Shown one piece after another: positions 1 through 8,539 of a stretch of 14,273 nucleotides of DNA (its first letter is position 1; each line of letters opens with the position of its first letter). This DNA comes from Verrucomicrobiota bacterium (lineage in GTDB: Bacteria; Verrucomicrobiota; Verrucomicrobiia; Chthoniobacterales; UBA10450), in the NCBI GenBank assembly GCA_003218615.1, contig QHOD01000074.1, positions 1-14,273 of the forward strand. Direction: 5' to 3'. A program made the position numbers and the translations under genes. The notes under the pieces are model-generated. The model was not told where the DNA came from, did not search any database, and was given only the letters and a program-made list of their open reading frames with translations.

Positions 1-1040
1 TTCGTGAAGAAATGGCACGCGGCCGCGAAGAGGGCGCGAATGCCGCGAAAACGCAGCGCGAGGAATTGACCAAGTCGCTTGAGAGTGTGCGTTCGATTGT
101 CGATCTTCGCTTGAAGCAATTGCAGGAGGACAACTCGAAGCAGATCGACAAGATGCGCGCGACTGTCGACGAGAAATTGCAGGGGACACTGGAGAAGCGG
201 CTGGGCGAATCGTTTAAACTGGTGAGCGACCGGCTTGAGCAAGTGCATCAGGGACTCGGCGCGATGCAGCAACTGGCCAGCGACGTTGGCGGACTGCAGC
301 GCGTGCTCACAAACGTGAAAACCCGCGGCGGCTGGAGTGAATGGCAACTTGGCGTCTTGTTGGAAGAAATGCTGACGCCGGAGCAGTTCGCCAAAAACAT
401 GAAGACGCGTGATGACACCGATGAGCGCGTCGAGTTTGCGATCAAATTGCCCGGTGATGATAACGGCGCGCCGGTGTGGCTGCCGATCGATGCGAAGTTT
501 CCAATGGAACACTACGAGCGTTTGGCCGTGGCGCAGGAAAAGGGCGACGTCACGGCGGTGGAAGCGGCGATGAAAACTCTGGAAACGCAATTGAAGCGGT
601 GCGCGAAAGATATTTGCGATAAGTATATCAACCCGCCGAAGACGACCGATTTTGCGCTCTTGTTTTTGCCGAGCGAGGGACTTTACGCAGAGGCGATTCG
701 TCGCGTCGGTTTGGTTCAGAACGTGCAGCGCGATTGCCGCGTCACTTTTGTGGGACCGACCACGCTCGCCGCGTTGCTCAACAGTTTGCAGATGGGATTT
801 CGCACCCTGGCAATCCAGAAACGTTCCAGTGAAGTCTGGAACTTGCTCGCAGGCGTGAAAACCGAGTTTGGAAAATTCGGCGAGGCCTTGTCTGGAGTGA
901 AGGAGAAGCTGGATCAGGCGGCGCGGAAAATGGAAGATGTCGATGTTCGCTCGCGCGCCATTACGCGGAAGTTGCGGGACGTGGAAGAGTTGCCAAGCAA
1001 TCCGCAGCCGTTGCTCAAGGATCTATTGGTCGAGGAGTAA
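1..1040 (+). CDS. rmuC: RmuC family DNA recombination protein (5' partial)
   Basis: This is the C-terminal part of an RmuC-like protein; the frame is open to the left edge, so the true start lies outside the window and the methionine at 12 is probably internal. What is visible is a charged coiled-coil region (to about base 300), then the conserved RmuC core: RGGWSEWQL near base 324, the LPIDAKFP segment near 484-507, FLPSEGLY near 664-687, and FVGPTTLAALLNSLQMGFRT near 750-805. A second coiled coil ends the protein. RmuC proteins are inner-membrane-anchored, have a nuclease-related core, and are linked genetically to limiting inversions at short inverted repeats; the exact reaction is not settled. 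The anchor would be in the missing part. About 340 residues are seen, against 450-500 in typical family members. The gene is convergent with the DUF885 gene, with a structured repeat between them. Confidence 0.9.
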   Translation, partial: REEMARGREEGANAAKTQREELTKSLESVRSIVDLRLKQLQEDNSKQIDKMRATVDEKLQGTLEKRLGESFKLVSDRLEQVHQGLGAMQQLASDVGGLQRVLTNVKTRGGWSEWQLGVLLEEMLTPEQFAKNMKTRDDTDERVEFAIKLPGDDNGAPVWLPIDAKFPMEHYERLAVAQEKGDVTAVEAAMKTLETQLKRCAKDICDKYINPPKTTDFALLFLPSEGLYAEAIRRVGLVQNVQRDCRVTFVGPTTLAALLNSLQMGFRTLAIQKRSSEVWNLLAGVKTEFGKFGEALSGVKEKLDQAARKMEDVDVRSRAITRKLRDVEELPSNPQPLLKDLLVEE

Positions 1041-1138
1041 CACGGCTATCCTGGCTGTTCATCCTCCAGTCTGGAAGCCCGCTCGACGAGACAGGCTCGC
1101 CACAGCGAGTCCGTCCTATGGCGGACAAGATGCCTGTG
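1041..1138. repeat. structured intergenic repeat between rmuC and the DUF885 gene
   Basis: This fills the gap between two convergent genes. It folds as an outer stem, ACAGGC (1091-1096) with GCCTGT (1132-1137), enclosing a hairpin CTCGC/GCGAG (1096-1100/1105-1109, loop CACA) and a second stem TCCG/CGGA (1110-1113/1122-1125). A short palindrome TCCAG-T-CTGGA lies to the left. The fold and sequence resemble multi-copy intergenic repeats I associate with Verrucomicrobiota and related soil genomes; that is recognition from memory and only one copy is in this window. It may help terminate transcription, but there is no U-tract. Confidence 0.5.
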
Positions 1139-2923
1139 TTACAGGACTTCGTCCCACTTCGATTTGTCTTTCAGCATCAACTCGCGAAGCAATCGGATCG
1201 GCGGCATGCCGTGATTGAGCAGCTCGTTGTGGAACTTCTGTAATGAAAATTCGTCGCCCTGCTGCGCTTTATAATCATCGCGCAATTTCAGAATCTGCAA
1301 TTTGCCCAGGGTGTAATTGAGGTAACCGGGGTCGAAAGTGCCGCGCATTGCTTCCTGGCGCGCAGGTTTTTCTTCGTAGTAACAATTGTCTTGGAAAAAC
1401 TTTGTCGCTTCGTCCACCGACATGTTTTGGGTGTGCATCTTGATCGACGCACACAAGCGGCATAAGCGGAGCAGCGCCTCGTCAGCTTGTGCCATGCGAT
1501 ATTTCGCCGCGCGTTTCACCTCGTCCTCGCTCGGCGTGGCATCTGTCGGGCTGCCGTAGCCTTCGTCGATCATCATTTTTTCGCAGTAATGTGCCCAGCC
1601 TTCAATGAATGCATAGCTGCCGAAAATCTTTTCCACTTTGCTCGCGGGCGATGAATTCAAACGCAAAAATTGCACGTAGTGTCCGGGGTAAACTTCGTGA
1701 ATCGAGACAATGTCCGACGCGTAGTAATTGAAGGCGGTCAGCCATTCTTCCTTTTGTTTGTCTGGCCAGTCGCTCTCGGTGGGTGTGACGTAGTAATAGG
1801 CCTCAGTCGCGCGCTTCTCGAATGGGCCTGGCGTGTCCATCGAGGCGAACGACACGGCGCGGCGATATTGCGGAGTCTCTTTGACCTTGGCGCGGACGTC
1901 CGAGGGGATGGTGACCAAATGATGACTCGAGACGTATTTCCGAATTTTATCCAGATCCTTGGCTACATCGGGAATCAGATTTTCCGGCGTTGGATGCTCG
2001 CTCTGGATTTGCTTGAAAACTTCAATCGGCGGCTTGTTCGGATCGATTTTCTTGGCGGCTTCGGCAAACGCTTCCTGTTCCGCCTTTAATTGCTGCATGC
2101 CGATCTCGAGAATTTTTTGCGGTGGAAGATCAACAAGCTCGGTTTGAGCCAGCCCGCGCCTGAATTTTTCTTCGCCGAGAGCGAAATCAAGCGAGGCTTT
2201 CGGAAGTTTCTCCCGTTCCAACCAGCCTGCATAATCGGAGAGCGCGTTGGCTGCTCTGCGGTTCGCATCCTGAAACGCGACACGAATTTGTTCGTCCTTG
2301 AATCCAGTAATCGCGGCTGGCAGGCTTTTCTTTAGAAAATCAGAGGCACCTCTCGCGATCTGAATAGCAAGTTGTACGTAGGGTTTGGGAAGCACGTCAT
2401 TCAAGTTGGTTCTGGCCGCGATGAGAATATTTGGGAGTTGGGATTCGATCGCGGCCAGGCTGCGAACACGATCTTCGAGCGGTGCAAAATTCCTTTGCAC
2501 ATAAATGTTCAGATCGGCTGCGCGCGCATAAACCATCGGATTGCGCTCGAAGATCGACATATCCTGCATTTGAAAGAGTTCCTTCTTAACGGCTGCCTGC
2601 AGGATTCGCAGATCGATGGATTGGCGAGGACTCAATTTGCTCGGGTCGAACTTCGCCAATCGATCGTCGAACCGCCGCAAGCGGGAAAGTTCGGCATCCA
2701 GCGCGAGGCGGCTGTAATCGGTTATTTTGCCGTCATATTCGTGAAGCCCGAGAGCGGTTCCCTGGAGTGGCCGAGCGGCGAGGTAGCTTTTAATGTATTC
2801 CTCGGCCACCGCCTCGTACTCGGCATCGGCGGTTTGGGCGGTAAAGCTGGTGCCGCTAGTGAGACAGAGCGCGACCAGCGAAAGAACGAGCGAGGCAACT
2901 TTGGTTGCAAAATTCGGTTTCAT
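1139..2923 (-). CDS. secreted DUF885 family protein (putative metallopeptidase-like)
   Basis: The product is a DUF885 protein of about 594 residues, the full length usual for the family. The methionine at 2923 was preferred over the upstream one at 2950 because it starts directly with a signal peptide (MKPNFATK, then a hydrophobic stretch ending near SGTSFTA), so the protein is probably exported. The family signature HEVYPGH lies at about residue 408 and EGWAHYCEKMM about 30 residues later; together they resemble the HExxH-plus-glutamate zinc sites of gluzincin peptidases. Near the C terminus is the conserved GKLQILKLRDDY block. The substrate is unknown. A paralogue lies at the right end of the window (13118 onward). 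The gene is divergent from the ctpA-like gene with only about 90 bases between the chosen starts, so they share an upstream region. Family assignment is sure; enzyme activity is inference. Confidence 0.88.
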   Translation of the reverse strand: MKPNFATKVASLVLSLVALCLTSGTSFTAQTADAEYEAVAEEYIKSYLAARPLQGTALGLHEYDGKITDYSRLALDAELSRLRRFDDRLAKFDPSKLSPRQSIDLRILQAAVKKELFQMQDMSIFERNPMVYARAADLNIYVQRNFAPLEDRVRSLAAIESQLPNILIAARTNLNDVLPKPYVQLAIQIARGASDFLKKSLPAAITGFKDEQIRVAFQDANRRAANALSDYAGWLEREKLPKASLDFALGEEKFRRGLAQTELVDLPPQKILEIGMQQLKAEQEAFAEAAKKIDPNKPPIEVFKQIQSEHPTPENLIPDVAKDLDKIRKYVSSHHLVTIPSDVRAKVKETPQYRRAVSFASMDTPGPFEKRATEAYYYVTPTESDWPDKQKEEWLTAFNYYASDIVSIHEVYPGHYVQFLRLNSSPASKVEKIFGSYAFIEGWAHYCEKMMIDEGYGSPTDATPSEDEVKRAAKYRMAQADEALLRLCRLCASIKMHTQNMSVDEATKFFQDNCYYEEKPARQEAMRGTFDPGYLNYTLGKLQILKLRDDYKAQQGDEFSLQKFHNELLNHGMPPIRLLRELMLKDKSKWDEVL

Positions 2924-3013
2924 GCGGGGCGCAACGTTACGACAGCGCATTGCGCGTTGCCAAAAATTTCCGAATGAGCGATGCTTCCTTTGGTTCCGAT
3001 CCTGACTCGAGAT

Positions 3014-4315
3014 ATGAGATATTCCATTGTCGTGCCGTCATTAGTTTGTCTTTTACTGCTCGGCGTTCCTTCCGGAGTCAGCGCGCAAGAGGCACAGCCA
3101 GGAGCGAAAGAAAACGATAACGGCTACTCGCAAATCTCCATTTTCGCAAAAGCCATTGAATTGATCCGGCAGGATTACGTGGATGGAAACAAGACAGGCT
3201 ATCACGATCTCATTACGGCAGCGCTTAAAGGCATGCTCTCGTCGCTTGATCCTCACAGCCAGTTCATGGATCCGGATGATTTCCGCGACATGCAGGAGGA
3301 TACGCGCAGCCGTTTTAATGGTCTCGGCATTGAGGTCTCGATGAAAAATGGTTTGCCTACGGTCGTTACAGCAATGGAGGACACGCCTGCAGCCAGGGCC
3401 GGCATTCTCTCAGGCGATCAGATCTTGAAAATAAACGGCATTTCAACGGAAAGAATGGACCTCCAGGACGCCATCAATATCTTGCGTGGTCCGACGGGGC
3501 GCAAAGTAACTCTGACGCTGCTGCGCCCCTCGACCAAGGAAATCAAGGACTACGCCTTGGAACGCGCGGAAATCAAAGTCCAAAGCGTCAAGGGAGCGAG
3601 GTTGCTCGAGGCGGAGCTGACCGGCCCATTCAAGATCGGCTATATCCGGCTGATTCAGTTCAATGAGCCGACGGCTGAGGAATTATCGAAGGCGCTCGAC
3701 GAATTGCAGAAACAGGGCATGCAGGCGCTCATTCTCGATCTCCGGAACAATCCGGGAGGGCTATTGAATAGCGCGGTGGATGTATGTGCTCAATTCTTGC
3801 CGCCCAACACAAAGGTGGTCTCAACGCAGGGCCGGGTTGCTTCTCAGCAGCATGACTACTCGACTTCGGGAGCAAGAAAGGAGCGTCCGAATTTTCCGAT
3901 GGCCGTCCTGATCAACGAAGCCAGCGCGAGCGGTGCGGAGATCGCAGCCGGAGCGCTCAAGGATCTGCATCGGGCCATCCTTGTCGGCGAAACCACCTTT
4001 GGGAAAGGTTCCGTGCAGAATGTCATGCAGTTGCCGGACGGCTCCGCGGTGCGTTTTACCACGGCAAAATACTACACGCCCGGCAGGCAGGTGATTCAGG
4101 GAAATGGCGTGACGCCGAACATTCGCGTCACCATGACCCCCGAGCAGGAACGCGCACTCTTCGCGTTACGTAATGCGGAAAATGTGAAGCCCGAGGACGA
4201 GAAAAGCATTATCAAGGCGAAAGATCCACAGATGTTGCGTGCAATCGACGCGCTCAAGGGCGTCATGATTTACGCACAGCAGAACGCACCGAAAGCAGAA
4301 GCGGTAAAGAAATAA
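3014..4315 (+). CDS. S41 family C-terminal processing peptidase (CtpA/Prc type)
   Basis: This is a carboxyl-terminal processing serine protease of about 433 residues. An upstream in-frame ATG exists at 2981, but the one at 3014 begins a clean signal peptide (MRYSIVVPSLVCLLLLG, ending near VSAQ), so it is preferred. Order of parts: signal peptide, helical cap region, PDZ domain (AARAGILSGDQILKINGIS near residues 130-150), then the S41 catalytic core. The catalytic residues can be placed: Ser306 in NEASASGAE, Lys331 in FGKGSVQ and Gln335. The 25-residue Ser-to-Lys spacing and Gln at Lys+4 match characterised CtpB/Prc enzymes. It should cleave protein C termini in the periplasm or at the membrane; the target is not shown by the context. 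An inverted-repeat element separates it from tsaD downstream. Confidence 0.93.
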   Translation: MRYSIVVPSLVCLLLLGVPSGVSAQEAQPGAKENDNGYSQISIFAKAIELIRQDYVDGNKTGYHDLITAALKGMLSSLDPHSQFMDPDDFRDMQEDTRSRFNGLGIEVSMKNGLPTVVTAMEDTPAARAGILSGDQILKINGISTERMDLQDAINILRGPTGRKVTLTLLRPSTKEIKDYALERAEIKVQSVKGARLLEAELTGPFKIGYIRLIQFNEPTAEELSKALDELQKQGMQALILDLRNNPGGLLNSAVDVCAQFLPPNTKVVSTQGRVASQQHDYSTSGARKERPNFPMAVLINEASASGAEIAAGALKDLHRAILVGETTFGKGSVQNVMQLPDGSAVRFTTAKYYTPGRQVIQGNGVTPNIRVTMTPEQERALFALRNAENVKPEDEKSIIKAKDPQMLRAIDALKGVMIYAQQNAPKAEAVKK

Positions 4316-4320
4316 ACAGC

Positions 4321-4444
4321 GTTGTCATCCCGAGCCGCGAAGACGGCGAGGGATCATCTCTCATAAGTTTTTAATTTCACGCTATCTAAATGGCGTGATC
4401 CAACGTCCTTTGGGGGATCCTTCGTTCCGCTCAGGATGATACGC
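4321..4444. repeat. imperfect inverted-repeat intergenic element (ctpA-tsaD gap)
   Basis: Almost the whole gap between the protease gene and tsaD is an imperfect inverted repeat. The left arm (about 4321-4355) carries TCATCCCGAGC and GAGGGATC; the right arm (about 4415-4444) carries GGATCCTTCG and GCTCAGGATGAT, which are the reverse complements with a few mismatches. The middle (4356-4414) is AT-richer and unremarkable. The arms resemble a multi-copy repeat with the motif TCATCC(C/T)GAGC...GGATC that I recall from many soil-bacterial genomes. This is recognition from memory; no second copy is in the window. Confidence 0.5.
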
Positions 4445-4458
4445 GTATTTTGTTTGTA

Positions 4459-5469
4459 ATGAAAACAGTCCTAGCCCTCGAAACCTCCTGCGATGAAACC
4501 GGTGTCGCGATTATGCGCGGACGTAACGGCTACTCCAACTCGGAGTTGCTTTCGAGCGAAGTCGCATCACAGATCGCCGAACACGAAAAATATGGTGGAA
4601 TTGTGCCCGAGATTGCTTCACGCAATCATCTGGTGCAGGCCCCCCGACTTCTCGAACGGGCGACACGTGCGGCTAGGATCGAGATGTCGACGGTCGATGC
4701 ATTTGCAGCAACCAGCGGACCTGGTCTTGCGAGCTCGCTGATGATCGGCGCTTCAATTGCTAAAGGATTGGCGATCGGCTTCGGCAAACCTTATCTCGCA
4801 ATCAATCATCTTGAAGGACATCTGCTCTCGCCTTTTTTCGACAATGGCGAGCTGAAACCCAACGTTTCACTGATTGTGAGCGGCGGACACACGATGCTCG
4901 TCGAAGTTCACGGGCTAAACAATTATCGATTAATCGGCCGCACAGTCGACGATGCCGCCGGCGAAGCGTTCGATAAAGTCGCCAAGCTGCTCGGGCTCGG
5001 TTATCCCGGCGGCCCCGAAATTGAACGACGCGCGCGTGGCGGCGATTCGGCACGCTTTGATCTGCCGCGCAGCATGCTTGACTCGGAGAATTTCAGTTTC
5101 AGCGGATTGAAAACGGCGGTGCGATATTTGTTGCCGAAATTGCGCGGCGATTTTCTGGCCGATCTCTGCGCATCGTTCCAGCAGGCTGTTATCGAAGTTC
5201 TGGTGCGCAAAACAATGGCGGCAGCGCAGAAATACAATGTCGATCTTGTCACAGTCAGCGGTGGCGTCAGTTGCAATCAGGAATTGCGAAGGCAGTTAGG
5301 TAACGCATGCGCGCGCGACGGATTTGAATTTAAAAGTGCCGAGGCCTGGTTGTGCACTGATAACGCGGCGATGATCGCATTTGCCGCATTCTTGCGATTG
5401 CGAGCCGGATTCGGATCGACGGTGACCGAAGAGATCGATCCAAACCTCCCGTTGATTGCCGCTGGGTAG
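4459..5469 (+). CDS. tsaD: tRNA threonylcarbamoyladenosine transferase TsaD
   Basis: TsaD transfers the threonylcarbamoyl group from TC-AMP to A37 of ANN-decoding tRNAs, working with TsaB and TsaE in the cytoplasm. The protein has about 336 residues, normal for the family. The start at 4459 gives MKTVLALETSCDETGVA, the classic TsaD N terminus; a TTG three codons upstream would add only a non-conserved extension. The metal-binding histidines are seen in HLEGH (His117, His121) and the C-terminal metal ligand in TDNAAM (Asp301). The nucleotide-binding SGGHT is at 141-145. The stop codon TAG is also the first three bases of the terminal inverted repeat of the element at 5467-5608. The gene is convergent with ispA. 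Assignment is secure. Confidence 0.96.
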   Translation: MKTVLALETSCDETGVAIMRGRNGYSNSELLSSEVASQIAEHEKYGGIVPEIASRNHLVQAPRLLERATRAARIEMSTVDAFAATSGPGLASSLMIGASIAKGLAIGFGKPYLAINHLEGHLLSPFFDNGELKPNVSLIVSGGHTMLVEVHGLNNYRLIGRTVDDAAGEAFDKVAKLLGLGYPGGPEIERRARGGDSARFDLPRSMLDSENFSFSGLKTAVRYLLPKLRGDFLADLCASFQQAVIEVLVRKTMAAAQKYNVDLVTVSGGVSCNQELRRQLGNACARDGFEFKSAEAWLCTDNAAMIAFAAFLRLRAGFGSTVTEEIDPNLPLIAAG

Positions 5470-5608
5470 CGCACGCGTCTCGCGTGCTGGTGACCGCGTC
5501 CTCGCGATCGCGGACGTTTCTTGTGCGGTCACTCGGCTTCCGCGACATCATTCAGGAGAAGATTGTTTCGGCGTGACGCCGAAACTAACACGCGAGACGC
5601 GTGCGCTA
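5467..5608. repeat. MITE-like element with 20-bp terminal inverted repeats
   Basis: This 142-bp element fills the gap between convergent tsaD and ispA. The left end (5467-5486, TAGCGCACGCGTCTCGCGTG) and right end (5589-5608) are perfect 20-bp inverted repeats, and each end is itself a hairpin (GCACGCG-TCT-CGCGTGC at 5471-5487). Inside are a stem GTGACCGC/GCGGTCAC (5490-5497/5525-5532) and a 9-bp hairpin GTTTCGGCG-TGA-CGCCGAAAC (5565-5585). It has no coding potential. The left end overlaps the tsaD stop codon and the right end stops 7 bases before the ispA stop, so it may act as a two-way terminator. A related end is found at 12227-12271. No clear target-site duplication was seen. Confidence 0.75.
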
Positions 5609-5615
5609 CCCGGAA

Positions 5616-6500
5616 TCAATACTCGCGTTCGAGAAGATAATTTGCGAGAGCATGCAGCGCTTGAGCTTTGCTGCCGGCAAATACCGATAATGCATCATGC
5701 GCCTGCCGGGTAAGCCGCGCGGCTTCGGCACGTGATTTCTCCAGACCGATCACCGCCGGATAGGTCGCTTTCTTTGCCGCCACATCTTTGCCGGCGCTTT
5801 TTCCCAGGATCTCGGACGTTTGCGTTACGTCGAGGATGTCGTCGATGACCTGAAAAGCCAGGCCGAGTCCGTGTCCAAATTGAGTGATGGCTCGGAGCTT
5901 TTTGGCATCCGCGTTGGCGCTCATGGCCCCGAGCCGGACCGAAGTTTTCAATATCGCTGCTGTCTTGTTTTCGTGGATAAAACGCAGTTCGTCACGTTTG
6001 ACGTTTCTGCCTTCGGCTTCGAGATCGGCCACTTGACCGGCGATCAATTTTTGACTTCCCGCCGCGACTGCGACCTCACGCAATAGGATCGACATGTTGT
6101 AGCGCGGCGCCGGCCGGGCGCTGGAGACAATTTCAAACGCGATCGTCAATAGCGCGTCTCCAGCCAACACCGCAATTCCGTCACCGAAAACTTTGTGACA
6201 AGTAGGACGACCCCGCCGGAAATCATCGTTATCCATGCTCGGGAGATCATCGTGCACGAGCGAATAGGTGTGGATGCATTCGAGCGCGCAAGCGAGGGGA
6301 AGCGCGTTTTTGATTTTTCCGCCGCAAGCTTCAGCGGCCGCAAGACAGAGAATCGGTCGCAATCGTTTGCCTCCGGCGAAAAGGCTGTAGCGCATCGCCT
6401 TGTGAAGCGTCGCCGGTTTCGTACTCGCTTTCGGCAAATAGCGATCGAGCGCGCGGTCGATCTCTTTTTGCCGGGATCCGAGATAAGCTTTCAGATTCAT
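5616..6500 (-). CDS. ispA: polyprenyl synthetase, short-chain (farnesyl/geranylgeranyl diphosphate synthase)
   Basis: This is a trans-prenyltransferase of 294 residues, the normal size for bacterial IspA. It condenses isopentenyl diphosphate with allylic diphosphates to make C15 (or C20) chains for quinones, undecaprenyl lipid carrier and terpenoids. Visible motifs are GGKRLRP (43-49), the first aspartate-rich motif DDLPSMDND (84-92), GQVADLEAEG (about 155-164) and the second aspartate-rich motif DDILD (220-224). An aromatic Tyr79 sits five residues before the first motif, as in many FPP synthases, but chain length cannot be fixed from sequence. It lies 61 bases downstream of the EamA transporter gene on the same strand, so the two may be co-transcribed. 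No strong ribosome site is seen before the ATG. Confidence 0.92.
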   Translation of the reverse strand: MNLKAYLGSRQKEIDRALDRYLPKASTKPATLHKAMRYSLFAGGKRLRPILCLAAAEACGGKIKNALPLACALECIHTYSLVHDDLPSMDNDDFRRGRPTCHKVFGDGIAVLAGDALLTIAFEIVSSARPAPRYNMSILLREVAVAAGSQKLIAGQVADLEAEGRNVKRDELRFIHENKTAAILKTSVRLGAMSANADAKKLRAITQFGHGLGLAFQVIDDILDVTQTSEILGKSAGKDVAAKKATYPAVIGLEKSRAEAARLTRQAHDALSVFAGSKAQALHALANYLLEREY

Positions 6501-6561
6501 TTTACGTCAGCAGATCGTATCGATGCCATATGCTCGATCCTGAGTGAAGCTGAAAAAGCCG

Positions 6562-7533
6562 CTAGAGGTTTTCCGCCGATTCGATTACCGCTGCCGGCCT
6601 GACTCTCATGGCTAGGAAAGCGCCGATAAGCAGAACGGCGGCGCTCCAAATCTGAGCGTGAGTGAGACGTTCGCCGTAAATCCAGGCCGAGAGTCCCATT
6701 GCACCGGCGGGACAGAGAAGCTGAAGCGATTGGGCGAGCGCTACGCCAATCTCTCGGATTGCTACATAGTAAAGGACATGCGCCAGCGTAATGCAGCTCA
6801 CGGCGGAGATGATCAGAATGAGGTTAACGTGCGATCCTGCGTGAAGCGGAGCGCCAATTTTTCCAAACGCGAACGTGAGCGGAAGCAACAGGACCGAGGT
6901 GATCAAGCTGATCACTCCGAAGCTGCGAATCGAGCCAAGCTCCCGGGAAGGCCGTTTCACGAGGATGCCATAAAGTGCCCAACAGAATGTGGCGGTAAAT
7001 GCGATGAACAATCCGGGAAGCGCTATGTGTCCCGACTTCCATCCAGGTTGAAACCAGACAACACCAAAAGCGCCAATTAACCCAAGTAGTGTGCCCAGCT
7101 GAAACTGCCATTGACGAATCACGCTGCGTTCTTCGGGGAAAAACGCGAGCGCGAGCAGCGCGGTGAAAATCACGGAGGCGCGCGTGAAAATCGCGTAAAC
7201 GCCCGGGCCCATGTAGAAGAGAGCCATTACCTGGGTGATTTGGTGGACCACGTTCGGCAGACAGGGAACGAAACATATGATCACAGCGCGCCAATTAAGC
7301 CGCGAGGCGCCACGTTGAATTCGATAAATCAGCAGCGGCGCGATCGCTAGGCAAGCGACAACATATCGATAGAAATTCTGCGCCCACGGATCGTAATAAC
7401 GATTCAGGTAATACTGGAAGAGGGACGGTGTGGACCAGATGAGGACGGTGGCCAAGACTGCCGCGTAGCCTTCTGAGGGGTTGGTGCGACCGCGTAGATC
7501 GACAATCTCTCTGGTGGAATCGAGCCGGTTCAT
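6562..7533 (-). CDS. EamA/DMT superfamily transporter
   Basis: This is an integral membrane protein of 323 residues with about ten hydrophobic helices, arranged as two EamA-type halves, as in the drug/metabolite transporter superfamily. The first half runs from about residue 22 (YAAVLATVLIWSTPSLF) to 160; the second starts near residue 172 (LPGLFIAFTATFCWALYGIL) and ends near 312 with VLLIGAFLAMRV. The conserved end-of-half pattern of glutamate plus aromatic residues is visible (FFPEE and WIYGERL). Substrate cannot be inferred; family members export amino acids, metabolites or drugs. It lies upstream of ispA on the same strand and is divergent from the TPR gene, with 85 bases between their starts. 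Confidence 0.88.
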   Translation of the reverse strand: MNRLDSTREIVDLRGRTNPSEGYAAVLATVLIWSTPSLFQYYLNRYYDPWAQNFYRYVVACLAIAPLLIYRIQRGASRLNWRAVIICFVPCLPNVVHQITQVMALFYMGPGVYAIFTRASVIFTALLALAFFPEERSVIRQWQFQLGTLLGLIGAFGVVWFQPGWKSGHIALPGLFIAFTATFCWALYGILVKRPSRELGSIRSFGVISLITSVLLLPLTFAFGKIGAPLHAGSHVNLILIISAVSCITLAHVLYYVAIREIGVALAQSLQLLCPAGAMGLSAWIYGERLTHAQIWSAAVLLIGAFLAMRVRPAAVIESAENL

Positions 7534-7618
7534 CGCTTTGCTTCTGTTGGCGAGTTAATTTGCTCGCTTAGGAACGATAAATCGCTCAAAAAGTAAGCCC
7601 GAAGGAGAACAACTATTT

Positions 7619-8536
7619 ATGATTACGAGTCGAATCACAACATTTCTAGCGACCATCGGGTTTTTCGGCATGGCCAGTTTTGCATCAGCCAAAGAGAAAC
7701 CCGACGCAGGGATGAGCGAGTACGCACAGGGTATCCAATTCTTTGAGAAGAAGCAGTACGAACAGGCGGTCACGGAGTTTACCAAGGCGATCCTGGCAAA
7801 CGGCAAGCAGCCCGCGTTTTATGAGAATCGTGGCTTTGCCTATGTGGCGCTCGATAGAGTGCCAGAAGCGGCCGCTGATTTTTCCAAGGCCATTGAGCTG
7901 GCGCCGAAAGATGAACGCGCTTACATCGGGCGGGCTCAAGTTTCGCTCCTGCAAAAGAATTACGAACAAGCGTTGGCCGACGCTGGGAAAGCGCTGGAGC
8001 TGAAGGCCGATAACGTTACTGCCGTCATGTTCCGCGGCTATGCTGAGATTGGCCTCAACCAGTGGGACAAGGCGGTAGCGGATTTTACAACGGTGATCCA
8101 AAAAAAGCCTGACGATCTACGAAGTTACGATCGACGTGCCTGGGCAAATCGGGGATTGAAAAACTTCGATGCGGCCATTGCCGATTACACACTTCTACTG
8201 GAGAAAAACCCAAACGATGTAGAGGCCCTGACCAAGCGCGGTTACACCTATAGCCTGATGGGGCAATACGAGAAGGCGATCGCCGATTATCAGGCCGCGC
8301 TGAAGCTTAACCCGCAAGACAATGATACTTTCCAGCGATTGCAGTTTGCCCAGGGTCGGCTGGCGGCGAAGAATGCGCCGCCCCCAACGGCCACGCCCAC
8401 GCCGACTCCCGAAAAACCGAGCCTGATCACACCGTTCAATGTCGGAATCGCGATCGCGGTGTTGATTATCATCGCGGTAATCGTGCGCTTGGTAACCCGG
8501 GGCAAGGAAGAGCCCACAAGCGGAAGAATTCGATAG
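7619..8536 (+). CDS. TPR-repeat protein with signal peptide and C-terminal membrane anchor
   Basis: This 305-residue protein begins with a signal-like hydrophobic stretch (to about residue 24, ending FASA). About six tandem tetratricopeptide repeats follow (roughly residues 33-240), recognisable by recurring A..DF.KAIEL.P type spacing. Next is a Pro/Thr-rich linker (PPPTATPTPTPEKP) and one strongly hydrophobic helix (about 271-294, FNVGIAIAVLIIIAVIVRLV) with a short positive tail. TPR arrays bind other proteins; here they would sit outside the cytoplasm, tethered by the C-terminal helix. A good Shine-Dalgarno AAGGAG lies at 7602-7607, 11 bases before the ATG, which supports this start. No partner or pathway can be named. 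It is followed by a GC-rich hairpin at 8540-8588. Confidence 0.85.
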   Translation: MITSRITTFLATIGFFGMASFASAKEKPDAGMSEYAQGIQFFEKKQYEQAVTEFTKAILANGKQPAFYENRGFAYVALDRVPEAAADFSKAIELAPKDERAYIGRAQVSLLQKNYEQALADAGKALELKADNVTAVMFRGYAEIGLNQWDKAVADFTTVIQKKPDDLRSYDRRAWANRGLKNFDAAIADYTLLLEKNPNDVEALTKRGYTYSLMGQYEKAIADYQAALKLNPQDNDTFQRLQFAQGRLAAKNAPPPTATPTPTPEKPSLITPFNVGIAIAVLIIIAVIVRLVTRGKEEPTSGRIR

Positions 8537-8539
8537 AGA

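Noticed and set aside
2372..2977. 201-codon open frame on the + strand
   Set aside because: It lies antisense inside the DUF885 gene, shows no recognisable domain and is explained by codon bias of the real gene.
5456..5713. 85-codon open frame across the tsaD/ispA gap
   Set aside because: It is made of the tsaD end, the inverted-repeat element and antisense ispA; peptides of this kind are typical repeat translations.
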